Positions 8,980 to 17,080 of a stretch of DNA of 44,270 nucleotides are shown here, piece after piece. The notes beneath the pieces were generated by a model. It made no database searches, had not been told where the DNA came from, and worked only from the letters and a program-made list of their open reading frames with translations. Source of the DNA: Candidatus Pacearchaeota archaeon (GTDB taxonomy: Archaea; Nanobdellota; Nanobdellia; Pacearchaeales; GW2011-AR1); contig JAOAJC010000005.1 of assembly GCA_026414385.1 (NCBI GenBank), forward strand, positions 1-44,270, written 5' to 3'. Each line of letters opens with the position of its first letter. Positions within the stretch are counted from its first letter, which is position 1. A program made the translations under genes and the position numbers.

Positions 8980-10271
8980 GCCCGGAAGCAAGAGGGTTTA
9001 TTAAATCTTCATTTATAAAAGGATTGAAACCAACGGAATTTTTCTTTGGGGCGATGACTGGAAGAGATAGCCTTATGGACACTGCATTAAGAACTCCAAA
9101 ATCAGGATATTTGTATAGGAGATTAGTTTCGGCTTTGCAAGATTTAAAGGTTGAATATGATGGAACAGTAAGAGATGCTTCTGAAAATATAATTCAATTT
9201 GTTTATGGAGATGATGGCAAAGATGTTGCAAAGTTGCATCTGAAAGATGATAAAATTTCTCCTGGCGAGGCAATTGGGGTTGTGACTGCACAATCGTTTG
9301 GTGAGGCATCAACACAGATGGTATTAAGAACATTCCATTTTGCAGGAGTAGCACAAATGCAGGTAACGTTAGGATTGCCAAGGTTAATTGAGATTCTTGA
9401 CGCAAGAAAGAAACCAACAACTCCTTCAATGGAAATTTATCTTGAAAAAGAGTATAATAATGAAAAAGATGCAAAAACAATAGCTGAGAAAATAAAAGAA
9501 GTAACTTTGAAAGAAATAGTTTCTGAAATAAAAATTGATTTTGCAAACAAAAAAATAGAGATGATTTTAGACAACAAAGCACTAAAAAGCGTGCATGTTG
9601 GTGTTGGAAAGATAATTGAGAGATTGAACGAGAGAGGATTTAGCGTAAAAGGAAATGAACAAAAAATAATAATTAATGCGGCAAATATGAATTTTAAGGA
9701 GATGTACAAACTTAAAGAAAAAATAAAAGAAAGCACAATTTCGGGTATAAAAGACATTTCACAAGTGATAGTAACAACAAAAGGAAAAGATTTTGTAATA
9801 TTGACTTCTGGCTCTAATTTAAAAGAGATAATGCAGATTAAGGGAGTTGATAAAGAGAGAACAACATCAAATGACATTCATGACGTAGAGCAAGTATTAG
9901 GAATTGAGGCAGCGAGGGCAACAATTATAAACGAGATTAAAAAAGTATTGCAGGGACAGGGTTTAGACATTAATGAGAGGCATCTTAAATTAGTTGCCGA
10001 TGCTATGACTTCTTCTGGAATAGTGAAGGGTGTAACAAGAATGGGGATAATATCAGACAAAGCAAGCATACTTGCTAGAGCGACATTTGAAACACCTGAT
10101 AAGCAATTTATAAGTGCTACTATGCAAGGTGCAACTGATGAATTAAAGTCCGTAATTGAAAATATTTTGCTTAATCAAGTAATACCTGTTGGAACTGGTT
10201 TGCCAGGATTATTGGTAAGAGTGCAGGGGCCATTAGTTATAAAAGAGGAAAAAACAAAGAAAAAAGCATAA
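8865..10271 (+). CDS. rpoA2: RNA polymerase subunit A, C-terminal ORF (end of A' fused to A'')
   Basis: The second ORF of the Rpb1-like subunit, in the -1 frame relative to 6829-8979 and overlapping it by 115 nt. It begins inside the conserved GSMVNITQIACSVGQQ motif. It then carries the bridge helix (PTEFFFGAMTGRDSLMDTALRT), runs straight through the usual archaeal A'/A'' split site (LVSALQDLKVEYDG ... YGDDG), and continues with the A'' trigger-loop region TQMVLRTFHFAGVAQMQVTLG. The normal split point is therefore fused. Reading both ORFs with one -1 shift at 8850 gives a subunit of about 1147 residues. The ATG at 8865 has no clear ribosome binding site and sits in the middle of a conserved motif, so it is unlikely to be a natural start. 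Confidence 0.9.
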   Translation: MVNITQIACSVGQQSLWNKRINFGYTDRTLSFFKRNDLSPEARGFIKSSFIKGLKPTEFFFGAMTGRDSLMDTALRTPKSGYLYRRLVSALQDLKVEYDGTVRDASENIIQFVYGDDGKDVAKLHLKDDKISPGEAIGVVTAQSFGEASTQMVLRTFHFAGVAQMQVTLGLPRLIEILDARKKPTTPSMEIYLEKEYNNEKDAKTIAEKIKEVTLKEIVSEIKIDFANKKIEMILDNKALKSVHVGVGKIIERLNERGFSVKGNEQKIIINAANMNFKEMYKLKEKIKESTISGIKDISQVIVTTKGKDFVILTSGSNLKEIMQIKGVDKERTTSNDIHDVEQVLGIEAARATIINEIKKVLQGQGLDINERHLKLVADAMTSSGIVKGVTRMGIISDKASILARATFETPDKQFISATMQGATDELKSVIENILLNQVIPVGTGLPGLLVRVQGPLVIKEEKTKKKA

Positions 10272-10276
10272 GCAAA

Positions 10277-10693
10277 ATGACTACAATAAATATGCAAATA
10301 ATGAGATATATTAATATTTTAGATAGAGCTTCGCGCGTGAAAACTAAAAATTGTTTTATTTATAATAATATGGTTTTTTTTGCTGTTCCAAAATATACTA
10401 TTTCAAAAGCAATAGGCCCAAATGCAATAAATGCTAGGAAGATTGAAGAACAAATTGGAAAAAAAATAAGAATTATAGAAGAACCTGATGGAATAACCAG
10501 TATTGAAAGATTTATCACGGACATAGTTTCTCCTATAAAGTTTAAATTAATTGAAATAAAAGATAATACTGTTGTTTTAACTGCTGGAAGCACGACGAAC
10601 AAAGCTGCTTTAATAGGTAGAAATAAGAGAAGATTTGACGAGTTAAGAAAAATATTAATGGATAATTTTGGATTGGATTTAAAGATAATTTAA
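10277..10693 (+). CDS. nusA: Archaeal NusA-like transcription factor (KH domains)
   Basis: 138 residues, the short archaeal form that keeps the KH RNA-binding domains and lacks the bacterial N-terminal and S1 domains. Visible features are the AIGPNAINARKIEEQIGKKIRIIE KH core (GxNxxxxK-like) and the second KH-like core AALIGRNKRRFDELRKIL. It probably binds nascent RNA behind RNA polymerase. It starts 5 bp after rpoA. In most archaeal clusters an L30e ribosomal protein gene lies between rpoA and nusA, and it is absent here. The cluster continues elsewhere with rps12 only after a 5-kb insertion of surface-protein genes. Confidence 0.9.
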   Translation: MTTINMQIMRYINILDRASRVKTKNCFIYNNMVFFAVPKYTISKAIGPNAINARKIEEQIGKKIRIIEEPDGITSIERFITDIVSPIKFKLIEIKDNTVVLTAGSTTNKAALIGRNKRRFDELRKILMDNFGLDLKII

Positions 10694-10770
10694 GTTTTAT
10701 AAAAATTAATATATAATCTATTGTAGAGTTTGTTTTATATCAAAAGAGATTGACAGAAATAAAAGAAATC

Positions 10771-10842
10771 TTTATAAATAATGCCAAATTTGATTAGATA
10801 ATGCATAAAGATAAAAATGCTTTAAAAGAGGTGAAAGGAGGT
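10771..10842 (+). promoter_or_regulatory. Promoter and strong Shine-Dalgarno for the surface-protein block
   Basis: A TATA-like box tttataaata at 10771-10780 would start transcription near 10800 and give a leader of about 50 nt. The leader ends with aaaggaggt at 10834-10842, a near-perfect Shine-Dalgarno sequence 8 nt before the ATG at 10851. Most other genes in this window look leaderless, so this strong site marks a gene set expected to be translated at a high rate. Confidence 0.6.
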
Positions 10843-10850
10843 TAATCAAC

Positions 10851-11072
10851 ATGGACACAAAGAAAGTGATCACAACGCTCTTTGTTTTAGTGATTATATT
10901 CTCTTTGTTGAGTATCACACTAAATTTATTGTATGGTGGGAAGACAATAGAAGTAGTTTCAAAACCAAAGAGTGTTGATAAAGCACAAGTTGGACTATTT
11001 ATAGAGGGTAGAGAAACAGGGGTAGCTGTAACTGGAAACTCTATATCCAATGTTGGACTTTATGTTGAATAA
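10851..11072 (+). CDS. Small membrane-anchored surface protein (unknown function)
   Basis: 73 residues. One hydrophobic segment (residues about 7-28, VITTLFVLVIIFSLLSITLNLL) would act as an uncleaved anchor or signal, leaving about 45 residues outside the cell. The exposed part ends in GVAVTGNSISNVGLYVE, a [VL]TG...VG..V motif also seen after the anchor of the protein at 13614. It is the first gene of the surface block, has the best ribosome binding site in the window, and stops 7 bp before the next gene's likely start. The pair is probably one transcript. No family is recognised. Confidence 0.75.
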   Translation: MDTKKVITTLFVLVIIFSLLSITLNLLYGGKTIEVVSKPKSVDKAQVGLFIEGRETGVAVTGNSISNVGLYVE

Positions 11073-11079
11073 AAACAAA

Positions 11080-11697
11080 ATGGCAGAGGAAAACTCAGTC
11101 ATGGTTGTAGCGGTTCTTGCAGTGATTGCATCTTTAGCTGCGGCAGGAATATCCTATTATTCTGCTATAAGCGTTGTTCCGAAGATTGTTGGCTATCAAG
11201 TATATGGTTCGACAAACTTGACAGTAGAGTCTTTTGCGATGATAAATTTTACAGATAGCAGTGTAAATTGGGGTTCTGGGAAAGTGAATATCGGAAAGAC
11301 AAAAGCATATCTTGATACAAGATCTGGAACAGTTACTGATGGAAATTGGACAGCAGAAACTACTGGACTAATGTTAGAAAACCTCGGAAATGTAAATGTT
11401 ACATTAAACCTAAGTGCTGGAAAGACTGCAGCTCAATTTATAGGTGGGACAAACCCTGCTTATAAATGGTGGATAAGAGATAACGAAACCGGAAGTTGCA
11501 TAAACGTTACTGGACCAAGCAATGGTTTTGGTGGATGGGCGGATCCGTCAACAACGTCTATAACAATTTGCAATCCGCTAAGATTCTTGATTGCCTCTAA
11601 TGAGATAAGAATTGACTTTAATGTAACAGTGCCAGAGGATGCAACAAAAGGAGCGAGAAGCGATACCATCACTGCAATCGGAATTGCAACAACATAA
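11080..11697 (+). CDS. Secreted beta-rich surface protein (unknown function)
   Basis: The ORF track starts at 11050, but the methionine at 11080 begins a clean N-terminal signal/anchor (MAEENSVMVVAVLAVIASLAAAG), so I use it (205 residues). The rest is rich in Thr, Asn and Gly with several Asn-X-Ser/Thr sequons (NLTVES, NFTDS, NVTLNLS), suggesting an exported, possibly N-glycosylated beta-sandwich protein. A Cys pair (GSCINVTG ... TICNP) could form a disulfide. Codon choice is less AT-biased than in the neighbouring hypothetical genes, which fits high expression. The N terminus somewhat resembles a pilin-like anchor, but no class III signal cleavage site is evident. Function is unknown; it may be a structural surface subunit. 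Confidence 0.75.
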   Translation: MAEENSVMVVAVLAVIASLAAAGISYYSAISVVPKIVGYQVYGSTNLTVESFAMINFTDSSVNWGSGKVNIGKTKAYLDTRSGTVTDGNWTAETTGLMLENLGNVNVTLNLSAGKTAAQFIGGTNPAYKWWIRDNETGSCINVTGPSNGFGGWADPSTTSITICNPLRFLIASNEIRIDFNVTVPEDATKGARSDTITAIGIATT

Positions 11698-11740
11698 AAT
11701 AAAATTAAATTTTTATTTTTTATTTTTTTTTAAAAAAAGC
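11698..11740 (+). terminator. T-rich transcription terminator
   Basis: Directly after the stop of the 11080 gene, the plus strand contains attttttattttttttt-type runs at about 11710-11733. Archaeal termination needs mainly U-rich RNA, so this is a plausible end for the 10851-11697 transcript. Confidence 0.5.
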
Positions 11741-11778
11741 TTAAAAAAATTTATAAATAAAGAAATTATGAATTCTTA

Positions 11779-12903
11779 ATGAAAAAAGAGATTTATTTGG
11801 CGTTTATTGTTGGAGTAACATTTATTCTGTTTGTAAAAAATGTAAGTGCGTTAGGGATTATGCCTGCAATAAGAGAATTTAATTTTGAACCTGGAAAGAG
11901 GTATACAATAACTTATACAATAATAAATGAAGATTCTAAAAGAGAGATAAATTTATACGTTGGAGGGGATTTTGCAAAATATGCTTCATTAAGCAAAAAA
12001 AGTTTTATTGGTAGCGATAGTTTTAGTGTTACAATAAATTTACCAGACAAATGGGATAAACCTGGAAAGAACATATTGACAGTCGGAGCAAAGGAAACTC
12101 CGAAAGAAGATGAGATGATAAGTACGGTTATTGCAATTGAAGCTGTTGTTTATATTTATGTTCCTTATCCTGGAAAATATATTGATGCAATATTAAATAT
12201 CCCGAACTGCAATGTCGGAGATATTGTTCCTGTTGAGATAAGAATAATAAACCGCGGAACAGAAACAATTGTTCCGCAGATAAGATTAAATTTTTATGAT
12301 AAGGAAAAAAACCTTGTTTATCAAACGGAATTTGAACAGAAAACAATAGAGAGTGGTATTGAAAAAGTGTTTAATAAAGTGATTGATAGTTCTGAATTTA
12401 AACCTGGAGATTATTTAGTTGAGGCAGTTATAGATTATGCTAATGATAAAAAAATATTAAACAAAACATTTAGGGTTGGAAGCTTATCAATTAATGTAAA
12501 AAATTTCACAAAGAAAATTGAGAGTGGTGGATTAAAAAAATATTATATTGATATAGAAAGCTTATGGAATGATTATATAACAAAAATTTATGCTGACGTT
12601 AATGTGTCAAATAGCACATTTAGCACAACATTTAGAACTCCGCCGAATGATTTACCTGGTTGGGGAGAAAGAAGATTAGAAGGTTATTTGGACACAACCG
12701 GAATGATTGGCAAATACAATTCTGAGATAATTTTGTATTTTGAAGATAAGAATATGAGCATAAATGGAGAGTTAGAAGTTTATAAAGAAAAGAGATTTAA
12801 TAATACTTTATTAATAATAGTTGCAATTATTATTGGATTAGTAATTATTTCTGTTATTTATTATCTAATAATAAGATGGAAAATACAAAAAAAGAAAAAA
12901 TGA
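11779..12903 (+). CDS. Secreted Ig-like protein with C-terminal membrane anchor
   Basis: 374 residues. An N-terminal signal peptide (about residues 1-25, ending near VSALG) is followed by two or three beta-sandwich domains. These include a CARDB-like segment around residues 125-235 with the motif GDIVPVEIRIINRGTETI. Near the C terminus a single membrane helix (NTLLIIVAIIIGLVIISVIYYLII) is followed by a lysine-rich cytoplasmic tail. The topology is type I: most of the protein lies outside the cell, tethered to the membrane. The stop overlaps the likely ATG of the next gene (ATGA at 12900), so the two are probably co-translated. A role in the cell envelope is inferred from topology only. Confidence 0.75.
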   Translation: MKKEIYLAFIVGVTFILFVKNVSALGIMPAIREFNFEPGKRYTITYTIINEDSKREINLYVGGDFAKYASLSKKSFIGSDSFSVTINLPDKWDKPGKNILTVGAKETPKEDEMISTVIAIEAVVYIYVPYPGKYIDAILNIPNCNVGDIVPVEIRIINRGTETIVPQIRLNFYDKEKNLVYQTEFEQKTIESGIEKVFNKVIDSSEFKPGDYLVEAVIDYANDKKILNKTFRVGSLSINVKNFTKKIESGGLKKYYIDIESLWNDYITKIYADVNVSNSTFSTTFRTPPNDLPGWGERRLEGYLDTTGMIGKYNSEIILYFEDKNMSINGELEVYKEKRFNNTLLIIVAIIIGLVIISVIYYLIIRWKIQKKKK

Positions 12904-13409
12904 ATAATCTATCAAAAATTAAAAATAAATCTATAAAAAATAAAATAATTATGGGATTATTTTTTATTAGTTTTGCATTATTAATTATATCCACAATGAT
13001 TAATATACACTTATTCCCATATAAAAAAAATATAAATGTTGGCGAAAAGTATGAATTATTGGAAAGCAAAGAACTTTATGCTAACGTGAATGTTAGCAAA
13101 GGAAATAGGGGCGGATTTGATTTGAACAAAAGCGCGCTAACATTTGGAAAGATAAGTTTGGGTGGAAGTGCAACGAGAAGCATTAATTTTGAAAATAATT
13201 ATAATTTTGCAGTTTATGTTAAGATATCTGCAAATGGAGATATAGCAAACTTGCTTTTTTTTAATGAGATTGAATTTGTTAAAGCAAAAGAGAATAAAAG
13301 AATCGGATTTAGTGTTATAACAAATAATGAGACAAAAGTCGGATTTTATGAAGGGAAAGTAAAAATAGATGTTTATCCTGCGTGGGTAGATATTGAAAAA
13401 TTAAAATAG
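12900..13409 (+). CDS. Single-pass membrane protein with external beta domain
   Basis: The ORF opens at 12876, but the ATG at 12900 overlaps the previous stop as ATGA, which is the likelier start (169 residues). A basic N terminus precedes one membrane helix (IIMGLFFISFALLIISTMINI). The outside part has an Ig-like pattern with the segment LTFGKISLGGSATRSINFENNYNFAVYVKI, similar to domains that pack against extracellular fibres or S-layers. It probably works with the 11779 product, which has the opposite anchor arrangement. No named family is recognised. Confidence 0.7.
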   Translation: MNNLSKIKNKSIKNKIIMGLFFISFALLIISTMINIHLFPYKKNINVGEKYELLESKELYANVNVSKGNRGGFDLNKSALTFGKISLGGSATRSINFENNYNFAVYVKISANGDIANLLFFNEIEFVKAKENKRIGFSVITNNETKVGFYEGKVKIDVYPAWVDIEKLK

Positions 13410-13613
13410 TTTAATTATGCGTAAAGCTAATTTGGCTTAAATGTTCATGGAAATGTGTAGCTATTAAACAGAAATTAACATAAAAAATATTAAAATTATA
13501 GACAATAAGCGCTTTATAGTAAGTTGATTAAAATAAATTTATTATTAGTTTTTATATTTTTATTTATAATCGGATAGCAAATAATTTATAAAAAGGACAT
13601 TCTTTAAATTGTA
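13410..13613 (+). promoter_or_regulatory. Intergenic region with promoter for 13614
   Basis: 204 bp without a supported gene. The box tttataaaaag at 13585-13595 is centred about 25 bp before the ATG at 13614, so the transcript would be leaderless. The remainder is AT-rich and shows no other structure I can support. Confidence 0.5.
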
Positions 13614-14276
13614 ATGAAAAAGAGTGTTTTGTTTGCGATTATATTCGTAATGGGATTTGTGTTTTTTATGGCGTTATTTAGTAGTAATATAAAACAAGTT
13701 ATACCATTAACTGGAAAAACAACATCGACTGCTGTTGTAGGGTTTTTTGTTTCCGGAGAGATACAAGAAAGAAATGTTAGCAAGGGATGGAATTTTGTTT
13801 CTTTTTATGTTGAGGCAGGGAATTATAGTGTTGAAAATGTCTTAAACTCTATAGAAGGATATTATGATTACGTGTTAGAGTGGGATTCAAATAATCAAAA
13901 ATTTAAAACTTGGAGTAAATTTGGAACAAGAGAGTTTAATGAGTTAAATAAAAACAAGAGTTATTTTATTTTTTTAAATAGCGCGGGAAAGAAAATAATT
14001 TTAGATGGTGAAAAGTTTGGAAACCTTACATTGATATTACGAGATGGTTGGGAAGCTCCAGATTATATTTATGAGTACGAGTCTGAAAACATAACAGAAA
14101 ACACGTTTAAGAATGTAACTTTTGAATATATTCAAAAATGGAATGAGACAAAACAAGAGTTTATGGTATATAGTAAGCTAAGGAATGAGCAACCATTTAA
14201 CAAAATTTATCCTGGTGAAGGATATCTTATATTAACAAAGGGAGGCTATCTTGTATATGTCAGGACACAAGGATAA
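13614..14276 (+). CDS. Membrane-anchored surface protein with two GWN-type repeats
   Basis: 220 residues. An N-terminal hydrophobic anchor (about residues 4-24) is followed by IPLTGKTTSTAVVGFFVSG, which matches the TG/VG motif of the 10851 product. Two tandem repeats follow. The first begins KGWNFVSFYVE and contains YVLEWDSNNQKFKTWSKF and KSYFIFL. The second begins RDGWEAPDYIYEYE and contains EYIQKWNETKQEFMVYSKL and EGYLILT. This W...W...GY(W/F) repeat type is common in secreted archaeal and bacterial proteins where S-layer-linked or ligand-binding roles are guessed. Several Asn-X-Ser/Thr sequons are present. Function unknown. Confidence 0.75.
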   Translation: MKKSVLFAIIFVMGFVFFMALFSSNIKQVIPLTGKTTSTAVVGFFVSGEIQERNVSKGWNFVSFYVEAGNYSVENVLNSIEGYYDYVLEWDSNNQKFKTWSKFGTREFNELNKNKSYFIFLNSAGKKIILDGEKFGNLTLILRDGWEAPDYIYEYESENITENTFKNVTFEYIQKWNETKQEFMVYSKLRNEQPFNKIYPGEGYLILTKGGYLVYVRTQG

Positions 14277-14332
14277 ACAAAATAAAATGCCGAACCAATT
14301 AAGTTTAAATAGAAAATTAAATTAGAAAAAAG

Positions 14333-15943
14333 ATGAAAAGAGGATTGTTTGGCTTTATTTTGGCATTGATTCTTGCACTAACTATTAGTAAGGTAAGTGC
14401 GGTTTATATTGGATTGACTGATGGTTATGTATATAATAACCTTGGAAGTCCTGTTGGCGGGGCATTCGTTGAAGTTAGTGTTTCTGGTTGTTCTGGGGGA
14501 TATGCAAATGGATGTAAGAGCAATGCGACAACAGGATCAAATGGATATTACATAGCAAGCAATTTAAATTTGCCAAAAAATGGGGGAGTGAGCGTTATTG
14601 CAAGAAAAGATAGCGGGAGCGGAAGTGCAACAGGAAATGCAAACGAGTATCAAGTTGCGCGCGTAAATCTTACGATATGTTATCCACCGTCAGTGCCTCT
14701 CGTAAGTGATGTTCCGAACGGAGATAATAATACAATTATGTTTAGTTGGACTTCGGGAACAGACCCGTTAGGATTAACGAAGCATGATGATTTTATTTTA
14801 GATTCTGTTGTAACAAGCCCTGCAACACCGCCTTTAATGAGAAGTAATCTTTCTTTTACTTCTCATACATGGGGGGCAAGAACATGCAACCCTTATTGTT
14901 GTAGTAATTGGGCAACTGACTCATTTACATTAAATTGTCCGGCACCAACACAACCAACATTAACAGACGTGCCAAATTCTCATAATACAACAGTAACATT
15001 TGCGTGGGTTTCTGGAATTGATCCATACAATAGGCCGACATATGATGAGTTTGATTTAAATGGAAATATAACTAGCCCGGCTGTTTCCCCGATAACAAGA
15101 ATTAATTTGGGTTTTATATCATATATATGGAAAGTTAGAACTTGCAATAATTATTGTTGCAGTAATTGGGTAAGCGATAGCTTTACGCTGGGAAATGGTG
15201 CGCCAAGCAAACCGACAAACACTAATTTTAGTGTTAATAACATAACTGGAAAAACGAATTTAACATGGAATTCTGGAGTTGATCCTGATGGAGATGCAAC
15301 TTATGACGAGATTAGGTTGGAAAATGGAACAATAATAAGCCCTGCAACATCACCTTATGAAATAAATTCTAAGATATTAATTGAGTGGGAAGTTAGGACA
15401 TGCGATAGTTTTGGGGCGTGTAGTGATTGGGTTGAAGTAGATAGCGTAACATGCGCAGAAATTACAGGGGTTTGTGAAAGTTGCCCTGTTTGCGAGGTTT
15501 GCGAACCTTGTGAGGAAAAAGGTGGAAGTACTGGGGGTGGTAAAAAAACAACAACGAGCGAACAAAAAACAAGCATAGTTTGTAATGGGGTTGAGATAAA
15601 AAACGATTTATTATTAAAAGTGGAGATGAGATTGAATGGAAAAAACAACAAAATAAGTTTGTTTGGTTCTAAATGGGCTTGGGAAGATTTGCAATATTGT
15701 CCGTGGTGTTATGATGGGATAAAGAATTATGATGAAGAGGGAGTTGATTGTGGGGGGAGCTGTAGAGAGTGTAGTTTAATAGAACAACCATTTAAAAGAA
15801 AAGGAATTCCATTAGCAACAGTAATAGTGATAATAACATTAATTATTGTAATAGTATATATTAGTTATCAATTTAATTTATGGACAAAAACCAAAATATT
15901 AATAAAAAAAATTTTATTAAGAATTTTAAGCTCTCTTAATTAG
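14333..15943 (+). CDS. Multi-domain surface protein: carboxypeptidase-regulatory-like, three FN3-like repeats, CxxC stalk, C-terminal anchor
   Basis: 536 residues. A signal peptide (residues 1-23) leads to a carboxypeptidase regulatory-like domain (GYVYNNLGSPVGGAFVEV ... GYYIASNL). Three fibronectin-like repeats follow, each with SG.DP and RTC.. motifs; two share the block CNPYCCSNW / CNNYCCSNW. Next comes a dense cysteine stretch, CESCPVCEVCEPCEE, then a glycine/threonine linker and a domain with CYDGIKNYDEEGVDCGGSC, a pattern seen in many archaeal secreted proteins. A C-terminal helix (residues about 497-515) anchors it, with a basic tail inside. It likely stands as a long disulfide-stabilised stalk on the cell surface. 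It is the last gene of the surface block, just upstream of rps12. Confidence 0.8.
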   Translation: MKRGLFGFILALILALTISKVSAVYIGLTDGYVYNNLGSPVGGAFVEVSVSGCSGGYANGCKSNATTGSNGYYIASNLNLPKNGGVSVIARKDSGSGSATGNANEYQVARVNLTICYPPSVPLVSDVPNGDNNTIMFSWTSGTDPLGLTKHDDFILDSVVTSPATPPLMRSNLSFTSHTWGARTCNPYCCSNWATDSFTLNCPAPTQPTLTDVPNSHNTTVTFAWVSGIDPYNRPTYDEFDLNGNITSPAVSPITRINLGFISYIWKVRTCNNYCCSNWVSDSFTLGNGAPSKPTNTNFSVNNITGKTNLTWNSGVDPDGDATYDEIRLENGTIISPATSPYEINSKILIEWEVRTCDSFGACSDWVEVDSVTCAEITGVCESCPVCEVCEPCEEKGGSTGGGKKTTTSEQKTSIVCNGVEIKNDLLLKVEMRLNGKNNKISLFGSKWAWEDLQYCPWCYDGIKNYDEEGVDCGGSCRECSLIEQPFKRKGIPLATVIVIITLIIVIVYISYQFNLWTKTKILIKKILLRILSSLN

Positions 15944-16000
15944 ATAGATTTTTGGCATTTGCAAAAACGATAAAAAGCGCTTTGTAAAAGAGTATAAAGA

Positions 16001-16009
16001 TTTAAAAAC
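16001..16009 (+). promoter_or_regulatory. TATA box of the rps12-rps7-EF2 operon
   Basis: tttaaaaac is centred 26 bp upstream of the rps12 ATG at 16031, so a leaderless transcript is expected. The ribosomal operon thus has its own promoter despite the inserted surface-protein block. Confidence 0.55.
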
Positions 16010-16030
16010 CAAAAAAAATAAGCACTAAAT

Positions 16031-16453
16031 ATGGGATTAATGAATGCAAGAAAATTAATGAAAAGAAATAAAAAATTTAGATGGAGCCAGAAAACTTATA
16101 AAAAAAGAACATTGAATTTGAAAGTTAAGGCAGATCCGCTTGAAGGTGCTGCACAAGCAAGAGGAATTGTTGTTGGCAAATTCCAAAAAGAAGCAAGACA
16201 GCCAAATTCTGCTATGAGAAAGTGTTGTAAAGTGCAATTGATTAAAAACGGTATATCTGTTGGAGCATTTATTCCTGGAAATTTGGCGCAAAAATTCATT
16301 GATGAACATGATGAAGTAATAATTGAGAGAATAGGGGGAAGAATGGGGCGTTCTATTGGAGATATTCCTGGAATTAGTTTTAAGGTAATTAAGGTTAATG
16401 ATCAACCGCTTCATCTTTTGTGGAAAGGAAAGATAGAAAAAGGAAGGAGATAA
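16031..16453 (+). CDS. rps12: 30S ribosomal protein S12 (uS12)
   Basis: 140 residues, the archaeal/eukaryotic (S23e-like) form. It sits at the decoding centre and contributes to tRNA selection. The conserved core [18 protein letters not shown] includes the PNSA loop, which touches A1492/A1493-equivalent bases. The second conserved loop, [21 protein letters not shown], is also present. Length is typical. The start at 16031 agrees with the TATA spacing; the methionine at 16040 is an alternative. It begins the rps12-rps7-EF2 run and ends 2 bp before the likely rps7 start. Confidence 0.95.
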   Translation: MGLMNARKLMKRNKKFRWSQKTYKKRTLNLKVKADPLEGAAQARGIVVGKFQKEARQPNSAMRKCCKVQLIKNGISVGAFIPGNLAQKFIDEHDEVIIERIGGRMGRSIGDIPGISFKVIKVNDQPLHLLWKGKIEKGRR

Positions 16454-16455
16454 AA

Positions 16456-17079
16456 ATGGTAGAGAAAACAGAACAAAAAAACAAAATAAATTTTAAGTTA
16501 TTTGATTTGTATGACACATCAAACATAGAAATAAAAGATCCTGCACTAAAACCATACATTAATTTAAGTGCGAAGCTATTATTAAAATCGCATGGTAGAA
16601 ATCATGACAGGTTTGGTAGTTCAAAAACAAATGTTATTGAAAAATTAGCAAGACATTTAGATGTGCCTGGACATGTTGGGAAAAAACACAAGTTAATTAC
16701 ATCGTGGGGAAGCGGAAAATACAATAAGAATATGAAAATAGTTTTAGAAGCATTAAAATTAATTCAGGAAAAAACAAAGAAAAATCCTATTCAAGTATTA
16801 GTCAGTGCGATAGAAAATGGTTCTCCGAGAGACGAGGTTACTGTTATTGAACATGCAGGAGCAAGATATCCACAAGCCGTTGATACAAGTCCGTATAGAA
16901 GAGTTGCTCTTGCACTAAGATGGTTTGTGCAAGGAGCATATAACAAATCATTTGGAAAAGGTAAAAAAATAAGTCAAACATTAGCAAATGAGATAATAAT
17001 GGCAAGTGAAGGAAACATGGAAAGTTTTGCTGTTTCAAAGAAAACAGAATTAGAAAAACAAGCTGACGGAGCAAGGTAA
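16456..17079 (+). CDS. rps7: 30S ribosomal protein S7 (uS7)
   Basis: The track begins at 16420, inside rps12. The methionine at 16456 (MVEKTEQKNK) fits the family N terminus and the 2-bp spacing to rps12, giving 207 residues, normal for archaeal S7. The conserved segments are GRNHDRFGSSKTNVIEKL, NPIQVLVSAIENGSPRDEVT, ARYPQAVDTSPYRRV and the C-terminal region with NEIIMASEGN. It binds the 3' major domain of 16S rRNA near the E and P sites. The stop is followed 1 bp later by the EF-2 start. Confidence 0.95.
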   Translation: MVEKTEQKNKINFKLFDLYDTSNIEIKDPALKPYINLSAKLLLKSHGRNHDRFGSSKTNVIEKLARHLDVPGHVGKKHKLITSWGSGKYNKNMKIVLEALKLIQEKTKKNPIQVLVSAIENGSPRDEVTVIEHAGARYPQAVDTSPYRRVALALRWFVQGAYNKSFGKGKKISQTLANEIIMASEGNMESFAVSKKTELEKQADGAR

Positions 17080-17080
17080 T

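Noticed and set aside
8681-9877. Minus-strand ORFs over rpoA
   Set aside because: Shadows of the conserved rpoA coding sequence.
16420-16455. Upstream extension of rps7 in the ORF track
   Set aside because: It overlaps rps12 and adds residues not found in S7; the ATG at 16456 fits the family and the operon spacing.
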